From Thiosocius sp963808165 (GTDB lineage Bacteria > Pseudomonadota > Gammaproteobacteria > Chromatiales > Chromatiaceae), in assembly GCA_963808165.1 (NCBI GenBank), contig CAWEET010000016.1, positions 290,940 through 354,939 of the forward strand: a DNA stretch of 64,000 nucleotides, written 5' to 3'. Each line of letters begins with the position of its first letter. The stretch's first letter is position 1. The notes below the pieces were generated by a model. The model had not been told where the DNA came from. It saw only the letters and a program-made list of their open reading frames with translations, and did not search any database. Of this stretch, positions 26,557-36,050 are shown piece after piece. Position numbers and translations under genes: made by a program.

Positions 26557-27552
26557 ATGCGCCTGATCGAAATCGTGGCCGATGCGGGACATACCGATAC
26601 GCTGTCGGGGATTGCCGATCAACATGAGATCACCGACTACTGGTGCGGTGCGCCGGCAGACGACGGGCGGCGCTCGTTTCGCATGCTGGTCAATGATCAT
26701 GCCCGCCAGCCGGTGATGGACTCACTGCAAAGCCTTTTCGGCGGCTCGGAAAACGTGCGCATCGTGGTGTTGCCCGTCGACACCTATCTGCCGAGGGAGC
26801 CCGAGGACGAGCGTCATGCCGCAGCCGTGACCCGCGAGGAACTGTACAGCCAGATCGAGAAGGGGGCGCGTATCGACAGCAACTTCCTGCTGCTGATCGT
26901 CCTGTCCACCGTCGTCGCGGCGATCGGCCTGATCGAGGACAATGTCGCGGTCGTGGTCGGTGCGATGGTGATCGCGCCGCTGCTGGGGCCGAATATCGCA
27001 CTGGCCTTCGCCTCTACGCTGGGCGACACCAAGCTGCTCTGGTGCGCGCTGCAGGCGAACCTGATCGGCGTGGGTCTGGCCTTCTTGCTGTCGCTGGGCA
27101 TCGGCCTGCTGTGGCCGGTGGATATCGGTCGCGGCGAGATGTTGCTGGCCAGCCGCGAGATTCTCGCGCGCACGGACGTAGGACTGGACGGCATTGCGCT
27201 GGCCCTGGCCTCCGGCGCGGCGGCCGTTCTGTCTTTGACCACCGGGCTTTCGTCCACGCTGGTCGGGGTGATGGTGGCAGTTGCCCTGCTGCCGCCGACC
27301 GCCAGCATGGGCATGCTGCTGGGTGCCGGGCATCCCGAGCTGGCCAGTGGTGCGATGTTGCTGCTGGCGGTCAACGTGGTCAGCGTAATCGTCGCCGCCA
27401 GACTGGTGTTCATGGCCAGGGGCCTGAAGCCGCGCACCTGGTACGAGCGCAGCAAGGCGCGACAGTCGACGCTGGTCGCGGGGATTTTCTGGGCAGTGCT
27501 GCTGGCCATACTGCTGATCATTGTCTATGTACGGCACCAGGTAGTAATGTGA
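26557..27552 (+). CDS. DUF389 family (TIGR00341) membrane protein
   Basis: 331 residues. Residues 1-85 form a soluble ferredoxin-like part (MRLIEIVADAGHTDTLSGIA...). Then LLLIVLSTVVAAIGLIEDNVAVVVGAMVIAPLLGPNIALAF begins the DUF389 membrane core, and VGVMVAVALLPPTASMGM marks its second half. About seven to eight helices are visible. The family has no firm function; membership in stress or ion homeostasis is speculative. AAGGAGCAGAGCAGC precedes the ATG. It follows the REP cluster and is probably transcribed on its own. Confidence 0.85.
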   Translation: MRLIEIVADAGHTDTLSGIADQHEITDYWCGAPADDGRRSFRMLVNDHARQPVMDSLQSLFGGSENVRIVVLPVDTYLPREPEDERHAAAVTREELYSQIEKGARIDSNFLLLIVLSTVVAAIGLIEDNVAVVVGAMVIAPLLGPNIALAFASTLGDTKLLWCALQANLIGVGLAFLLSLGIGLLWPVDIGRGEMLLASREILARTDVGLDGIALALASGAAAVLSLTTGLSSTLVGVMVAVALLPPTASMGMLLGAGHPELASGAMLLLAVNVVSVIVAARLVFMARGLKPRTWYERSKARQSTLVAGIFWAVLLAILLIIVYVRHQVVM

Positions 27553-27782
27553 GCGCACCGCATAGACAATCCCGGCACTGAACCCCATGGCACCGACTTT
27601 GGCATTTGCGCCGCGGCGCATTCGGCCCGCCGGACGCCGTGGATTCGTGGCTGGAGGTTTGGCTGCCGCCGCCTTTCCGCGGCATTGGGCCGCGCATCGA
27701 ACACACTGAAGCGCTGTACGATATTTTCCGCCGGCCCGATGAGTCGGTGCCATTGGCCCCAACCCAAAGCCGATCGTCAACG

Positions 27783-29114
27783 ATGAAATCCCCTGAACTG
27801 CTCGCCCCTGCCGGTACCTTGCGCAATATGCGCTACGCCTTCGCCTATGGTGCGGACGCGGTATATGCCGGCATGCCGCGTTACAGCCTGCGTGTGCGCA
27901 ACAATGACTTTCTCGAAGACAATCTGCGCGTCGGCATCGACGAGGCGCACCGGCAGGGCAGACAGTTTTTCGTTGCCACCAACGTGATGCCGCATGGCGC
28001 GAAACTGAAGACCTTCGTCGACGATATCGCGCCGGTTGTCGCGATGGCTCCGGACGCACTGATCATGGCCGACCCCGGTCTGATCATGCTGGTGCGCGAG
28101 CGCTGGCCGGAAATGCCGATTCACCTCTCGGTGCAGGCCAACACGGTAAACGCCGCCGGGGTGAAGTTCTGGCAGTCGATCGGACTGACACGGGTAATCC
28201 TGTCGCGCGAGCTGTCGCTAGATGAGGTGGCCGAGATCCGTCTGGCCTGCCCGGACATGGAGATCGAGGTGTTCGTGCATGGCGCGCTGTGCATCGCCTA
28301 TTCGGGCCGTTGCCTGCTGTCCGGTTACTTCAACCATCGCGATGCCAACCAGGGGACCTGCACGAACTCCTGCCGCTGGGACTACAAGATCGCGCGCGAG
28401 GATCTCGATGCGGTGGCGGCGGTGCCGCCGGTCGAGATCCCATTGGCCGAGGTTGGCCGCCACCCCAGGGCCGACGAGGTCTACTACCTCGAAGAGCGCG
28501 AGCGTCCGGGCGAGTTCATGCCGATCTTCGAGGACGAGCACGGTACCTACATCATGAACTCACGTGATCTCCGCGCGGTCGAGCATGTGCATCGTCTGAC
28601 CGCAATCGGCGTGGACTGCCTGAAGATCGAGGGGCGGACAAAATCGCACTACTACACCGCACGCACCACACAGGTGTATCGCCGCGCGATCGACGATGCA
28701 CTGGCCGGGCGCGCCTTCGATCCGGCATTGCTCGGCGAACTCGAGCATCTCGCGAACCGTGGCTACACCGACGGGTTTTTCCAGCGCCATGCGAGTGAGG
28801 AACTGCAAAGCTACCGCCAGGGCGCGTCGACCAGTTCGCAATCTCAGTTCGTCGCCGAGGTGACCGGCGTGGATCCGGCGACCGGGCTGACGAGTCTGTT
28901 GGTCAAGAACAAGTTCCGGGTCGGCGACGAGATGGAACTGGTGTCGCCGCAGGGTAATCGTCGTTTCCGTCTGCAGACCATGCTGGACAGGCACGGAAAT
29001 CCGCTCGACGAGGCGCCGGGTGGCGGCTGGCAGGTCAGCGTGAAGCTGCCGGGCGTTGCCGACGAGATGGCGCTGCTGACCCGTTGCCTCGCGGGGCCCA
29101 CTAGGGCCTGTTAA
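27783..29114 (+). CDS. trhP: tRNA uridine-34 hydroxylation protein TrhP (YegQ), U32 family
   Basis: 443 residues from ATG 27783 (MKSPELLAPAGTLRNMRYAF). The U32 peptidase-family signature EVFVHGALCIAYSGRCLLS is intact, and NQGTCTNSCRWDY supplies iron-sulfur-type cysteines. TrhP makes 5-hydroxyuridine at tRNA wobble positions in a prephenate-dependent, O2-independent way. The final coding residues before the stop, after ALLTRCLAGP, are TRAC and are read from the inverted repeat of a MITE-like element inserted at the very end of the gene. The body matches E. coli YegQ (453 residues) to within a few residues of its end, so function is probably retained. An upstream in-frame extension from 27606 is not family-like. 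Confidence 0.88.
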   Translation: MKSPELLAPAGTLRNMRYAFAYGADAVYAGMPRYSLRVRNNDFLEDNLRVGIDEAHRQGRQFFVATNVMPHGAKLKTFVDDIAPVVAMAPDALIMADPGLIMLVRERWPEMPIHLSVQANTVNAAGVKFWQSIGLTRVILSRELSLDEVAEIRLACPDMEIEVFVHGALCIAYSGRCLLSGYFNHRDANQGTCTNSCRWDYKIAREDLDAVAAVPPVEIPLAEVGRHPRADEVYYLEERERPGEFMPIFEDEHGTYIMNSRDLRAVEHVHRLTAIGVDCLKIEGRTKSHYYTARTTQVYRRAIDDALAGRAFDPALLGELEHLANRGYTDGFFQRHASEELQSYRQGASTSSQSQFVAEVTGVDPATGLTSLLVKNKFRVGDEMELVSPQGNRRFRLQTMLDRHGNPLDEAPGGGWQVSVKLPGVADEMALLTRCLAGPTRAC

Positions 29115-29216
29115 CACGCCGCGGATATTCATCGGCGGCGGTCATTTTTCACAGGACAAGGCGCACGCAGCGCCCCGCCTGGCCGCATTGGAGAGCCAAC
29201 GCTGGGCATCCGCATG
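29104..29216. mobile_element. MITE-like element, copy 4, decayed
   Basis: The left end GGGCCTGTTAACAC is intact and preceded by TA. The inside is shortened to about 110 bases, and the right part (CCAACGCTGGGCATCCGCAT) matches copy 3 (CCAACGCTGGGCGTCCGCAT) before the terminal repeat is lost. It supplies the last few codons and the TAA stop of trhP. Confidence 0.72.
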
Positions 29217-29412
29217 GCCCACCAGTGTCCGATTCGCGATCGAACCGCACGCCCCGAGGTGCCGCCAAGAGGCACCTTTCCGAGGGCTTGCGTATTCCTT
29301 GACGCAGGTCACCTCGTCGCGACAGGTCGGTGCTACGCTTATTATGCTGCGCCGCAACATGGCGCTGCTCGCGCGTTGAATCGTTTGCATAGATCGCATT
29401 GGAGGACATCCG

Positions 29413-31740
29413 ATGTCCGAGAACACGCCCAGTCAACATCTCAAGGACAGCTCCGATCTTGCAGCCAAGGTCTCGGAGGTATTCTCGAAGCGTGCCGACT
29501 TGGCTCGGGCACGATTCCAGGCCCGGATTTCGCGCGCCTACGACGAGCAGATCGCGCCGCTGTTCAGCCGTCCCACGACGCCCTGGGAACTCTGGTCGAA
29601 CTGGTACCAGTACAATGTCGACCTGGGCCAGCGCTGGATCCTGTTCTGGGATACGCTGCGCAGGCGCGGCAACAATTTCCTGGATCATCAGCGCGCCGGT
29701 ATGCCGCCGGTGTTGCATTTCGACTATGAGATGCTCATGGACGGCCGTGCGCTAGAGCGCCCGGTCAACTATGCGCTGGTTCGCATCCAGCCCCCGGAGG
29801 GCGTTACCGTCGAGCCAAGCCGCCGCCCCTACCTGGTCATCGATCCGAGGGCCGGACACGGCCCCGGCATCGGCGGCTTCAAGGACGACTCGCAGGTCGG
29901 CGTCGCACTGAAAGACGGCCACCCGGTCTATTTCGTGATCTTCTTTCCGCAACCCGAGCCCGGGCAGACGATGCTCGATGTGTGCGACGCGGAGCGACAG
30001 TTCGTGCGCCGGGTACGCGAGTTGCACCCGGACAGCCCCAAGCCGGTCCTTGTCGGCAACTGCCAGGGCGGCTGGGCGGCCATGATGCTGGCTGCCGCCA
30101 ACCCCGACGACACCGGGCCCGTCGTGATCAACGGTGCGCCCATGTCTTATTGGGGTGGTGCCTGGAACGAGGGCGAGGGGGACAACCCGATGCGCTACGC
30201 AGGCGGCAATCTCGGCGGCACCTGGCTGGCCTCCTTCACCGCCGACCTGGGCAACGGCATCTTCGATGGCGCGCATCTGGTAGACAACTTCCAGAACCTC
30301 AACCCCGCCAATACCTTTTGGAACAAGTACTACCACCTGTTCTCGAACGTGGACACCGAGGCGCCCCGCTTCCTCGACTTCGAGCGCTGGTGGGGTGGCT
30401 TCTATCTGATGAACCGTGAGGAGATCGAGTGGATCACACAGAATCTCTTCGTGGGCAACCGGCTATGGTCCGGGGAGGTGAAGGCCAAGGCCGGGCAGTT
30501 CCTGGACCTGAAGGCGATCAAGTCTCCGATCATCCTCTTCGCCTCGATGGGCGACAACATCACGCCTCCCCAACAGGCCTTCAATTGGATCGCCGATGTC
30601 TACGACTCGACCGAGGAAATCAAGGCCCTGGGTCAAGTGATTGTCGGGCTGCTGCATGAGGACGTCGGTCATCTCGGTATCTTCGTTTCCGGCCGGGTCG
30701 CCAAGAAGGAGCACAAGCAGATCGTATCGGTGCTCAAATCCATCGAACGGCTTCCGCCCGGCCTGTACGGGATGAAGATACTGGAGACCGAACTGGCGGA
30801 CGGGTCTCGGGAGCTCGGCGTGGAGTTCGAAGAACGTCGACTCGAAGACGTTGCAGCCCAGCTGAACCGATTCGAGCGCCGCGACGAGAAGGCGTTCGAG
30901 GCAGTGAGCACGATCTCGGAGTTCAATCAAAGGGCTTATGAGCTGTTCGCACAGCCCCTGGTCAGGCGCATGTCGAACGAGGCGAGTGCGAAGATCCTGC
31001 GCGAATTGCACCCGCTGCGTTTCGAGCGCTGGTCCATATCCGATCTCAATCCCTGGCTGAGCTGGCTGGCGCCCGCGGCCGAGGCGGTCAAGGGCCAGCG
31101 ACAGCCGGTGGAGCCTGATACAGCCGCCGGCAAGGCCGAGCGCATGGTCTCTGAGCTGATCAGCGCCTCACTCGACTACTACAAGGAAATGCGCGACGCC
31201 GTCAGCGAAGCAGTGTTCTTCCAGACCTACGGCAACCTCTACTCCATCTACCTGGCGGAGCCCGGCGAGGCATCGGATGTGGCGCAGACGGTCAGTCAGC
31301 CGCATGCGCAGGCCCTGGTCAGGGATGCCCTGGAGGCGATAGGCGAGGGGGGCTACCTCGAGGCGCTGGCGAGGGTTGCCGTCCTGCTGGCGGACGCCGG
31401 CAAGGCAATTCCGCTGGCACTCGTCGAACTGAGGAAGGAACTGGTGGATGACTATGTGCGATTCCTGCCGCAGGTGGCGGAGGACCAATGGCGCAGAATC
31501 CGGGGCGCGCAGGCGATCATGGTCCAGTACGCACCGGAGCGGGCCCTGGAGACGCTGCCCGAATTGCTCGCCGACCGCACCGAGCGCGAGCGGCTGTTGG
31601 AGCTGCTGGACAAACTGCTCGGTGACGAACGGGTAAAGGAGCTGCGCGCGACCCCCCAGCGCCTGGAGATGGTGCAGCGCATTCGGCAGGTGCTCGCGCC
31701 GACGTCGGATAGCCCGCCACATTTGACCGCGGTGCGTTGA
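29413..31740 (+). CDS. DUF3141 protein, PHA-synthase-like alpha/beta hydrolase
   Basis: 775 residues. GGAGGACATCCG precedes the ATG. Residues about 100-440 form an alpha/beta-hydrolase domain with VGNCQGGWAAMM. This GxCxGG box is the nucleophile elbow of polyhydroxyalkanoate synthases, which use Cys rather than Ser. A late ILFASMGDNITPPQQ and LLHEDVGHLG give the expected Asp and His. The C-terminal third is helical and specific to DUF3141. It is the first gene of an operon with pta, ackA, bdhA, scoAB and fabI, which ties it to short-chain acyl-CoA or PHB metabolism. Whether it makes, cuts or binds the polymer cannot be told from sequence. Confidence 0.82.
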   Translation: MSENTPSQHLKDSSDLAAKVSEVFSKRADLARARFQARISRAYDEQIAPLFSRPTTPWELWSNWYQYNVDLGQRWILFWDTLRRRGNNFLDHQRAGMPPVLHFDYEMLMDGRALERPVNYALVRIQPPEGVTVEPSRRPYLVIDPRAGHGPGIGGFKDDSQVGVALKDGHPVYFVIFFPQPEPGQTMLDVCDAERQFVRRVRELHPDSPKPVLVGNCQGGWAAMMLAAANPDDTGPVVINGAPMSYWGGAWNEGEGDNPMRYAGGNLGGTWLASFTADLGNGIFDGAHLVDNFQNLNPANTFWNKYYHLFSNVDTEAPRFLDFERWWGGFYLMNREEIEWITQNLFVGNRLWSGEVKAKAGQFLDLKAIKSPIILFASMGDNITPPQQAFNWIADVYDSTEEIKALGQVIVGLLHEDVGHLGIFVSGRVAKKEHKQIVSVLKSIERLPPGLYGMKILETELADGSRELGVEFEERRLEDVAAQLNRFERRDEKAFEAVSTISEFNQRAYELFAQPLVRRMSNEASAKILRELHPLRFERWSISDLNPWLSWLAPAAEAVKGQRQPVEPDTAAGKAERMVSELISASLDYYKEMRDAVSEAVFFQTYGNLYSIYLAEPGEASDVAQTVSQPHAQALVRDALEAIGEGGYLEALARVAVLLADAGKAIPLALVELRKELVDDYVRFLPQVAEDQWRRIRGAQAIMVQYAPERALETLPELLADRTERERLLELLDKLLGDERVKELRATPQRLEMVQRIRQVLAPTSDSPPHLTAVR

Positions 31741-31768
31741 TCCGCTTCGCGTCTGCAGGAGAGTACTG

Positions 31769-32710
31769 TTGAAGGAAACCCACGAAAAATACCAGCGACT
31801 GGTCAGGTTCACTGACAACCTCCAGCCGGTCGTCACTGCGGTGGCTCACCCCTGCGACGAGTCCTCCCTCCTGGGTGTGGTGGAAGCCGCGCGTCTGGGT
31901 ATCATCGCGCCCATACTGACCGGGCCTGAGCAGCGTGTCCGCGCCGTCGCGGAGAGCGCGGATCTCGATATCTCTCAGTTCGAGGTGATCGACACGCCGC
32001 ACAGCCATGCCTCGGCGGCCAGTGCCGTTCGGCTCGTGCACGAAGGCAGGGCCGAGTGCATCATGAAGGGCAGTCTGCATACCGACGAGTTGATGGGGGC
32101 GGTGGTCGCCCGTGACGGCGGGCTCAGGACCGAGCGCAGGGTCAGCCATTGCTTCGTCATGGATGTGCCCGCCCACGGCGAGACGTTGATCGTGTCCGAC
32201 GCCGCGGTCAATATTGCGCCGACCCTGGCGGAAAAGGTCGACATCGTGCAGAACGCCATCGACCTCGCGCATGCCCTGCTGTTCAAAGAGATCAGGGTCG
32301 CGATACTGTCGGCGATGGAGACTGTGAATCCCAATATCGGTTCGACCGTCGAGGCTGCCGCCTTGTGCAAGATGGCCGATCGCAAGCAGATCACCGGAGC
32401 GATCCTCGATGGCCCACTCGCGCTGGACAACGCCATCAACCTGGAGGCGGCCGAGATCAAGCAGATCGATTCCCCGGTAGCGGGTCGGGCCAACGTGCTG
32501 ATCGTTCCGGACCTGGAAGCCGGCAACATGCTGGCCAAGAGTCTCTCATTCCTCGCCCATGCCGATGCGGCCGGGATCGTGCTGGGGGCACGCGTACCGA
32601 TCATTCTGACCAGTCGTGCCGACTCGCAGTTGACCCGCTTGGCCTCCTGCTCCGTCGCGGCGCTGGTGGCTCAAGCACGGCGCGAGAGTGCGGCCAAGGC
32701 ACTGGCCTGA
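31769..32710 (+). CDS. pta: phosphate acetyl/butyryltransferase
   Basis: 313 residues, starting with TTG at 31769 behind CAGGAGAG. It belongs to the short Pta/Ptb family without the N-terminal MaoC domain seen in bifunctional relatives. GSLHTDELMGAVV, FVMDVPAHGETLIVSDAAVNIAPTL, and GPLALDNAINLEAAEIKQIDSPVAGRANVLIVPDLEAGNMLAK are family core motifs. It exchanges CoA of acetyl- or butyryl-CoA for phosphate. AckA follows after 9 bases and would make ATP from the acyl-phosphate. The specificity (acetyl versus butyryl) is not certain. Confidence 0.85.
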   Translation: MKETHEKYQRLVRFTDNLQPVVTAVAHPCDESSLLGVVEAARLGIIAPILTGPEQRVRAVAESADLDISQFEVIDTPHSHASAASAVRLVHEGRAECIMKGSLHTDELMGAVVARDGGLRTERRVSHCFVMDVPAHGETLIVSDAAVNIAPTLAEKVDIVQNAIDLAHALLFKEIRVAILSAMETVNPNIGSTVEAAALCKMADRKQITGAILDGPLALDNAINLEAAEIKQIDSPVAGRANVLIVPDLEAGNMLAKSLSFLAHADAAGIVLGARVPIILTSRADSQLTRLASCSVAALVAQARRESAAKALA

Positions 32711-32719
32711 GGAGACCGG

Positions 32720-33907
32720 GTGACTGATGCCATCGTCGTACTGAACGCCGGTTCATCGAGCGTCAAGTTTTCGCTGTTTGTCGAACGCGGAGAGAACCTT
32801 GAGCTGGATCTGCACGGCCAGGTCGAGGGGTTGTATACCCGGGCGCGTTTCGTCGCGAAAGGGGCTGACGGGCGCGTACGGGCCGAAAAGGCCTGGGACG
32901 AAGCAGGCGCCGACTTCGGTCACGAACAGGCCCTTGAACATCTGATGGCATTCCTGCGCGAGGCGGTGGCTGGTTGCCGGCTCGCGGGTATCGGTCACCG
33001 GGTCGTTCATGGCGGCCTCGAGTACGGCCGACCGGTGCGGGTCGATGCCAATGTGCTGACCGTGCTGGAGCGCTTCGTACCACTGGCGCCGCTGCACCAG
33101 CCGCACAATCTGGCGCCCATCCGCATGCTGTTGGAGCGTGTTCCGGACCTTCCCCAGGTGGCCTGCTTCGACACGGCCTTTCACCGCACCAACCCCGATC
33201 TGGCGCAGCGGTTTGCGCTACCGGCGGAATTGCACGATGCGGGCGTTCGGCGTTACGGCTTTCACGGTCTGTCCTACGAATATATCGCCTCCGTGTTACC
33301 GCAGATCGATACCGGCGCCGCCGAGGGCCGATGCGTTGTCCTGCACCTGGGCAATGGTGCCAGCATGTGTGCGATCCAGGGTGGACGGAGCCAGGCAAGC
33401 ACCATGGGTTTCACCGCGGTCGACGGGCTGCCCATGGGCACGCGTTGCGGCACCATCGATCCGGGCGTGATTCCCTACCTGATGGACCATCAGGGTATGG
33501 ATACCCGTGCCATCGAACGACTGATCTATAGCCAGTCGGGTCTGCTTGGTGTGTCCGGCGTGTCCAGCGACATGCGTATCCTGCTCGAATCCGATGCGCC
33601 CCGGGCCAGGCTGGCAATCGATCTGTACGTCTACCGCATCACGCGCGAGCTGGGGTCGCTGGCCGCGGCACTCGGTGGCCTGGATGCGATCGTGTTCACC
33701 GCAGGTATCGGTGAGAACGCGCCGCCGATTCGCGAGCGGGTCCTGGAGCAGGCCCGGTGGCTCGGCGTGCAGCTCGATCAAACCGCGAATGCCGCGGGTG
33801 GCCCGCGCATCAGCACTTCCGACAGCGCCGTTTCCGCCTGGGTGTTGCCGACCAACGAAGAGTTGATGATTGCGCACCATACCCAGGCGTTGCTCGCCGC
33901 GTCCTGA
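32720..33907 (+). CDS. ackA: acetate kinase
   Basis: 395 residues from GTG 32720, with GAGGAGACC just upstream. ASKHA-fold motifs are in order: VLNAGSSSVKFSLF, IGHRVVHGG, VACFDTAFHRTNP, YGFHGLSYEYI, VLHLGNGASMCAI, GTRCGTIDPG and FTAGIGENAPPIR. The enzyme converts acetyl-phosphate plus ADP to acetate plus ATP and can run in reverse. Coupled to Pta, it gives substrate-level ATP or acetate assimilation. The tight spacing (9 bases after pta) shows co-transcription. Confidence 0.93.
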   Translation: MTDAIVVLNAGSSSVKFSLFVERGENLELDLHGQVEGLYTRARFVAKGADGRVRAEKAWDEAGADFGHEQALEHLMAFLREAVAGCRLAGIGHRVVHGGLEYGRPVRVDANVLTVLERFVPLAPLHQPHNLAPIRMLLERVPDLPQVACFDTAFHRTNPDLAQRFALPAELHDAGVRRYGFHGLSYEYIASVLPQIDTGAAEGRCVVLHLGNGASMCAIQGGRSQASTMGFTAVDGLPMGTRCGTIDPGVIPYLMDHQGMDTRAIERLIYSQSGLLGVSGVSSDMRILLESDAPRARLAIDLYVYRITRELGSLAAALGGLDAIVFTAGIGENAPPIRERVLEQARWLGVQLDQTANAAGGPRISTSDSAVSAWVLPTNEELMIAHHTQALLAAS

Positions 33908-33926
33908 TTGTGCAGAGGAACATCAA

Positions 33927-34712
33927 ATGACACTGAACGGAAAAGTTGCTGTAGTCACCGGTTCGACCAGCGGCATCGGACGGGGAATCGCATCCGCACT
34001 CGCCGCCGAAGGTGCAGACATCCTGCTGAACGGCTTTGGGGATCCGGCCGAGATCTCGAGCCTGAGGAAATCCCTCGCCGAGGCGCATGGTGTACGTGTC
34101 GCCTACAGTGGTGCGGATATGTCCAAGCCGACCGAGATCACTGCGATGATCGAGCAGGCGGTCGCAGAGTTGGGCACGCTGGACATTCTGGTGAACAATG
34201 CCGGCATTCAGCACACCGCGCCGGTACACGAGTTCCCGGTGGAACGCTGGGACGCTGTGATCGCCATCAATCTCTCGTCGGCCTTTCATACGATCCAGGC
34301 AGCGCTACCCCGGATGCTGAGTCGGGATTGGGGGCGCATTATCAATATTGCCTCGGCGCACGGTCTGGTCGCCTCGGCGAACAAGGCCGCCTACGTTGCG
34401 GCCAAGCACGGCATACTCGGTCTGACCAAAGTGGTCGCGCTGGAGACGGCCACCACCCAGGTCACCTGCAACGCGATCTGCCCCGGTTGGGTGTTGACGC
34501 CATTGGTCCAGCGGCAGATCGACGACATCGCCACACGCGAAGGCCTTGATCCCGGTGCGGCTAGGCTGAAGCTGCTCAGTGAAAAGCAGCCGTCGCTCGA
34601 ATTCGCGACACCCGAGCAGATCGGCGCCGTCAGTGTGTTTCTCTGCTCCGGTGCGGCAGCCCAGATTCGCGGTGTGGGGCTGCCGGTGGACGGCGGCTGG
34701 ACGGCACAATAG
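33927..34712 (+). CDS. bdhA: 3-hydroxybutyrate dehydrogenase
   Basis: 261 residues, a short-chain dehydrogenase. AGAGGAACATCAA precedes ATG 33927. TGSTSGIGRGIA binds NAD, LVNNAGIQHTAPVHEF follows, and the catalytic Ser lies in INIASAHGLVAS with AAYVAAKHG supplying Tyr and Lys. CNAICPGWVLTPLVQRQI and EKQPSLEFATPEQIG are characteristic of D-3-hydroxybutyrate dehydrogenases. It oxidises 3-hydroxybutyrate, from PHB breakdown, to acetoacetate. The next two genes activate acetoacetate to its CoA ester, so the order matches a PHB-use route. Confidence 0.9.
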   Translation: MTLNGKVAVVTGSTSGIGRGIASALAAEGADILLNGFGDPAEISSLRKSLAEAHGVRVAYSGADMSKPTEITAMIEQAVAELGTLDILVNNAGIQHTAPVHEFPVERWDAVIAINLSSAFHTIQAALPRMLSRDWGRIINIASAHGLVASANKAAYVAAKHGILGLTKVVALETATTQVTCNAICPGWVLTPLVQRQIDDIATREGLDPGAARLKLLSEKQPSLEFATPEQIGAVSVFLCSGAAAQIRGVGLPVDGGWTAQ

Positions 34713-34716
34713 AACC

Positions 34717-35364
34717 ATGCAAACCATTTCACTCCAGGAAGCGGTTGCCCGGATCCCGGACGGCGCGAGCCTGATGATCGGGGGCTTCATGGGCGTGGGC
34801 ACGCCCGAGCGGCTGGTCGACGAACTGGTACGCCAGGGAAAGCGGGAACTGTGCGTGATCGCCAACGACACTGCGCGCCCCGGGATGGGTATCGGCAAGC
34901 TGGTGACCGCGGGGGCGGTGCGCAAGACCATCACCAGCCACATTGGGCTCAATCCCGAGACCCAGCAGCGCATGCTCGAACGCAGCATGGAGGTTGAACT
35001 GGTACCCCAGGGGACGCTGATCGAACGCATCCGCGCCGGTGGCTTCGGGCTGGGTGGCGTGCTGACCGCTACCGGGGTGGGCACTGTGGTCGAAGAGGGC
35101 AAGCGCAAGCTCGAGGTCGATGGCAGGGCTTACCTGCTGGAGACGGCGCTGCGGGCCGATTTCGCGCTGGTCAACGCGTTCCTGGCCGACTATCTCGGCA
35201 ACCTCAGTTATGCGCTGACCGCGCGGAACTTCAATCCGGTGGTGGCAATGGCCGCCGATACGGTGATCGCTACCGCGGAAAACATCGTGCCCGTCGGTGT
35301 GATCTCGCCCGATGCCGTCACCACGCCGGCCCCTGTCGTCGACTACCTGGTTACCAATTTCTGA
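34717..35364 (+). CDS. scoA: 3-oxoacid CoA-transferase subunit A
   Basis: 215 residues from ATG 34717, four bases after bdhA. The N-terminal LMIGGFMGVGTPERLVDELV and GGFGLGGVLTATGVGTVVEEGK are typical of the alpha subunit of SCOT/AtoD-type transferases. It binds CoA and pairs with subunit B, which carries the catalytic Glu. Together they move CoA, for example from succinyl-CoA or acetyl-CoA, to acetoacetate. Its last codon overlaps the start of scoB, so translation is coupled. Donor specificity (succinyl versus acetyl) is not decided by sequence; atoD is an alternative name. Confidence 0.88.
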   Translation: MQTISLQEAVARIPDGASLMIGGFMGVGTPERLVDELVRQGKRELCVIANDTARPGMGIGKLVTAGAVRKTITSHIGLNPETQQRMLERSMEVELVPQGTLIERIRAGGFGLGGVLTATGVGTVVEEGKRKLEVDGRAYLLETALRADFALVNAFLADYLGNLSYALTARNFNPVVAMAADTVIATAENIVPVGVISPDAVTTPAPVVDYLVTNF

Positions 35365-36020
35365 TGCCCATGGACGCTCAAACGATTATCGCAAGGCGCA
35401 TCGCCCAAGAACTCCGTTCCGGCATGCTCGTGAACCTGGGCATCGGCATTCCGACCCTGGTCGCGAACTACGTTCCCGATGGAATCGATGTGTTCTTTCA
35501 GTCCGAGAACGGGCTTATCGGAACCGGCCCGGTCCCCGAGCAGGGTATGGCACACCCCATGCTGACCGATGCCGCCGGCGGTCCCGTCACTGCGCTGCCC
35601 GGTGCCTGCACCTTTGACAGCGCGACCTCCTTCGGGCTGATCCGTGGCGGGCACCTCGATATGACGATTCTTGGCGGTCTGCAGATCGATCAGCAGGGAC
35701 GACTCGCCAACTGGATGATCCCGGGCAAGATGGTCCCGGGTATGGGTGGCGCGATGGACCTGGTCTCAGGCGCGAACCGGGTCATTGTGGCCATGCAGCA
35801 CACTGCGAAGGGAAAACCAAAGATCGTCAGGGAATGCTCGCTGCCGTTGACTTCGGTGCGCCCGGTGGATCTGCTGGTCACCGAGCTCGCGGTGATTGCA
35901 TTCGCTGCCGGCCGGGCCAGGCTGATCGAGACGGCCCCGGGTGTGTCGGTGGACGAAGTGCTTGCCGCAACTGAGGCCGAGCTCGATGTCCCGGGGCAGG
36001 TACCTTCGATGGGCATCTGA
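35364..36020 (+). CDS. scoB: 3-oxoacid CoA-transferase subunit B
   Basis: 218 residues. The start overlaps the scoA stop (CTGATGC). VNLGIGIPTLVANYVPDGIDVFFQSENGLIGTGP holds the catalytic Glu in SENGLIG. MTILGGLQIDQQGRLANWMIPGKMVPGMGGAMDL is a family block. It completes the heterodimeric CoA-transferase. The operon is arranged so that acetoacetate formed by BdhA becomes acetoacetyl-CoA for thiolysis, with acetyl-CoA then used by Pta/AckA. An in-frame ATG two codons later (MDAQTII) is a possible start. Confidence 0.9.
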   Translation: MPMDAQTIIARRIAQELRSGMLVNLGIGIPTLVANYVPDGIDVFFQSENGLIGTGPVPEQGMAHPMLTDAAGGPVTALPGACTFDSATSFGLIRGGHLDMTILGGLQIDQQGRLANWMIPGKMVPGMGGAMDLVSGANRVIVAMQHTAKGKPKIVRECSLPLTSVRPVDLLVTELAVIAFAAGRARLIETAPGVSVDEVLAATEAELDVPGQVPSMGI

Positions 36021-36050
36021 ACCAAGCTACACAGGAAAACCGGATCCACA

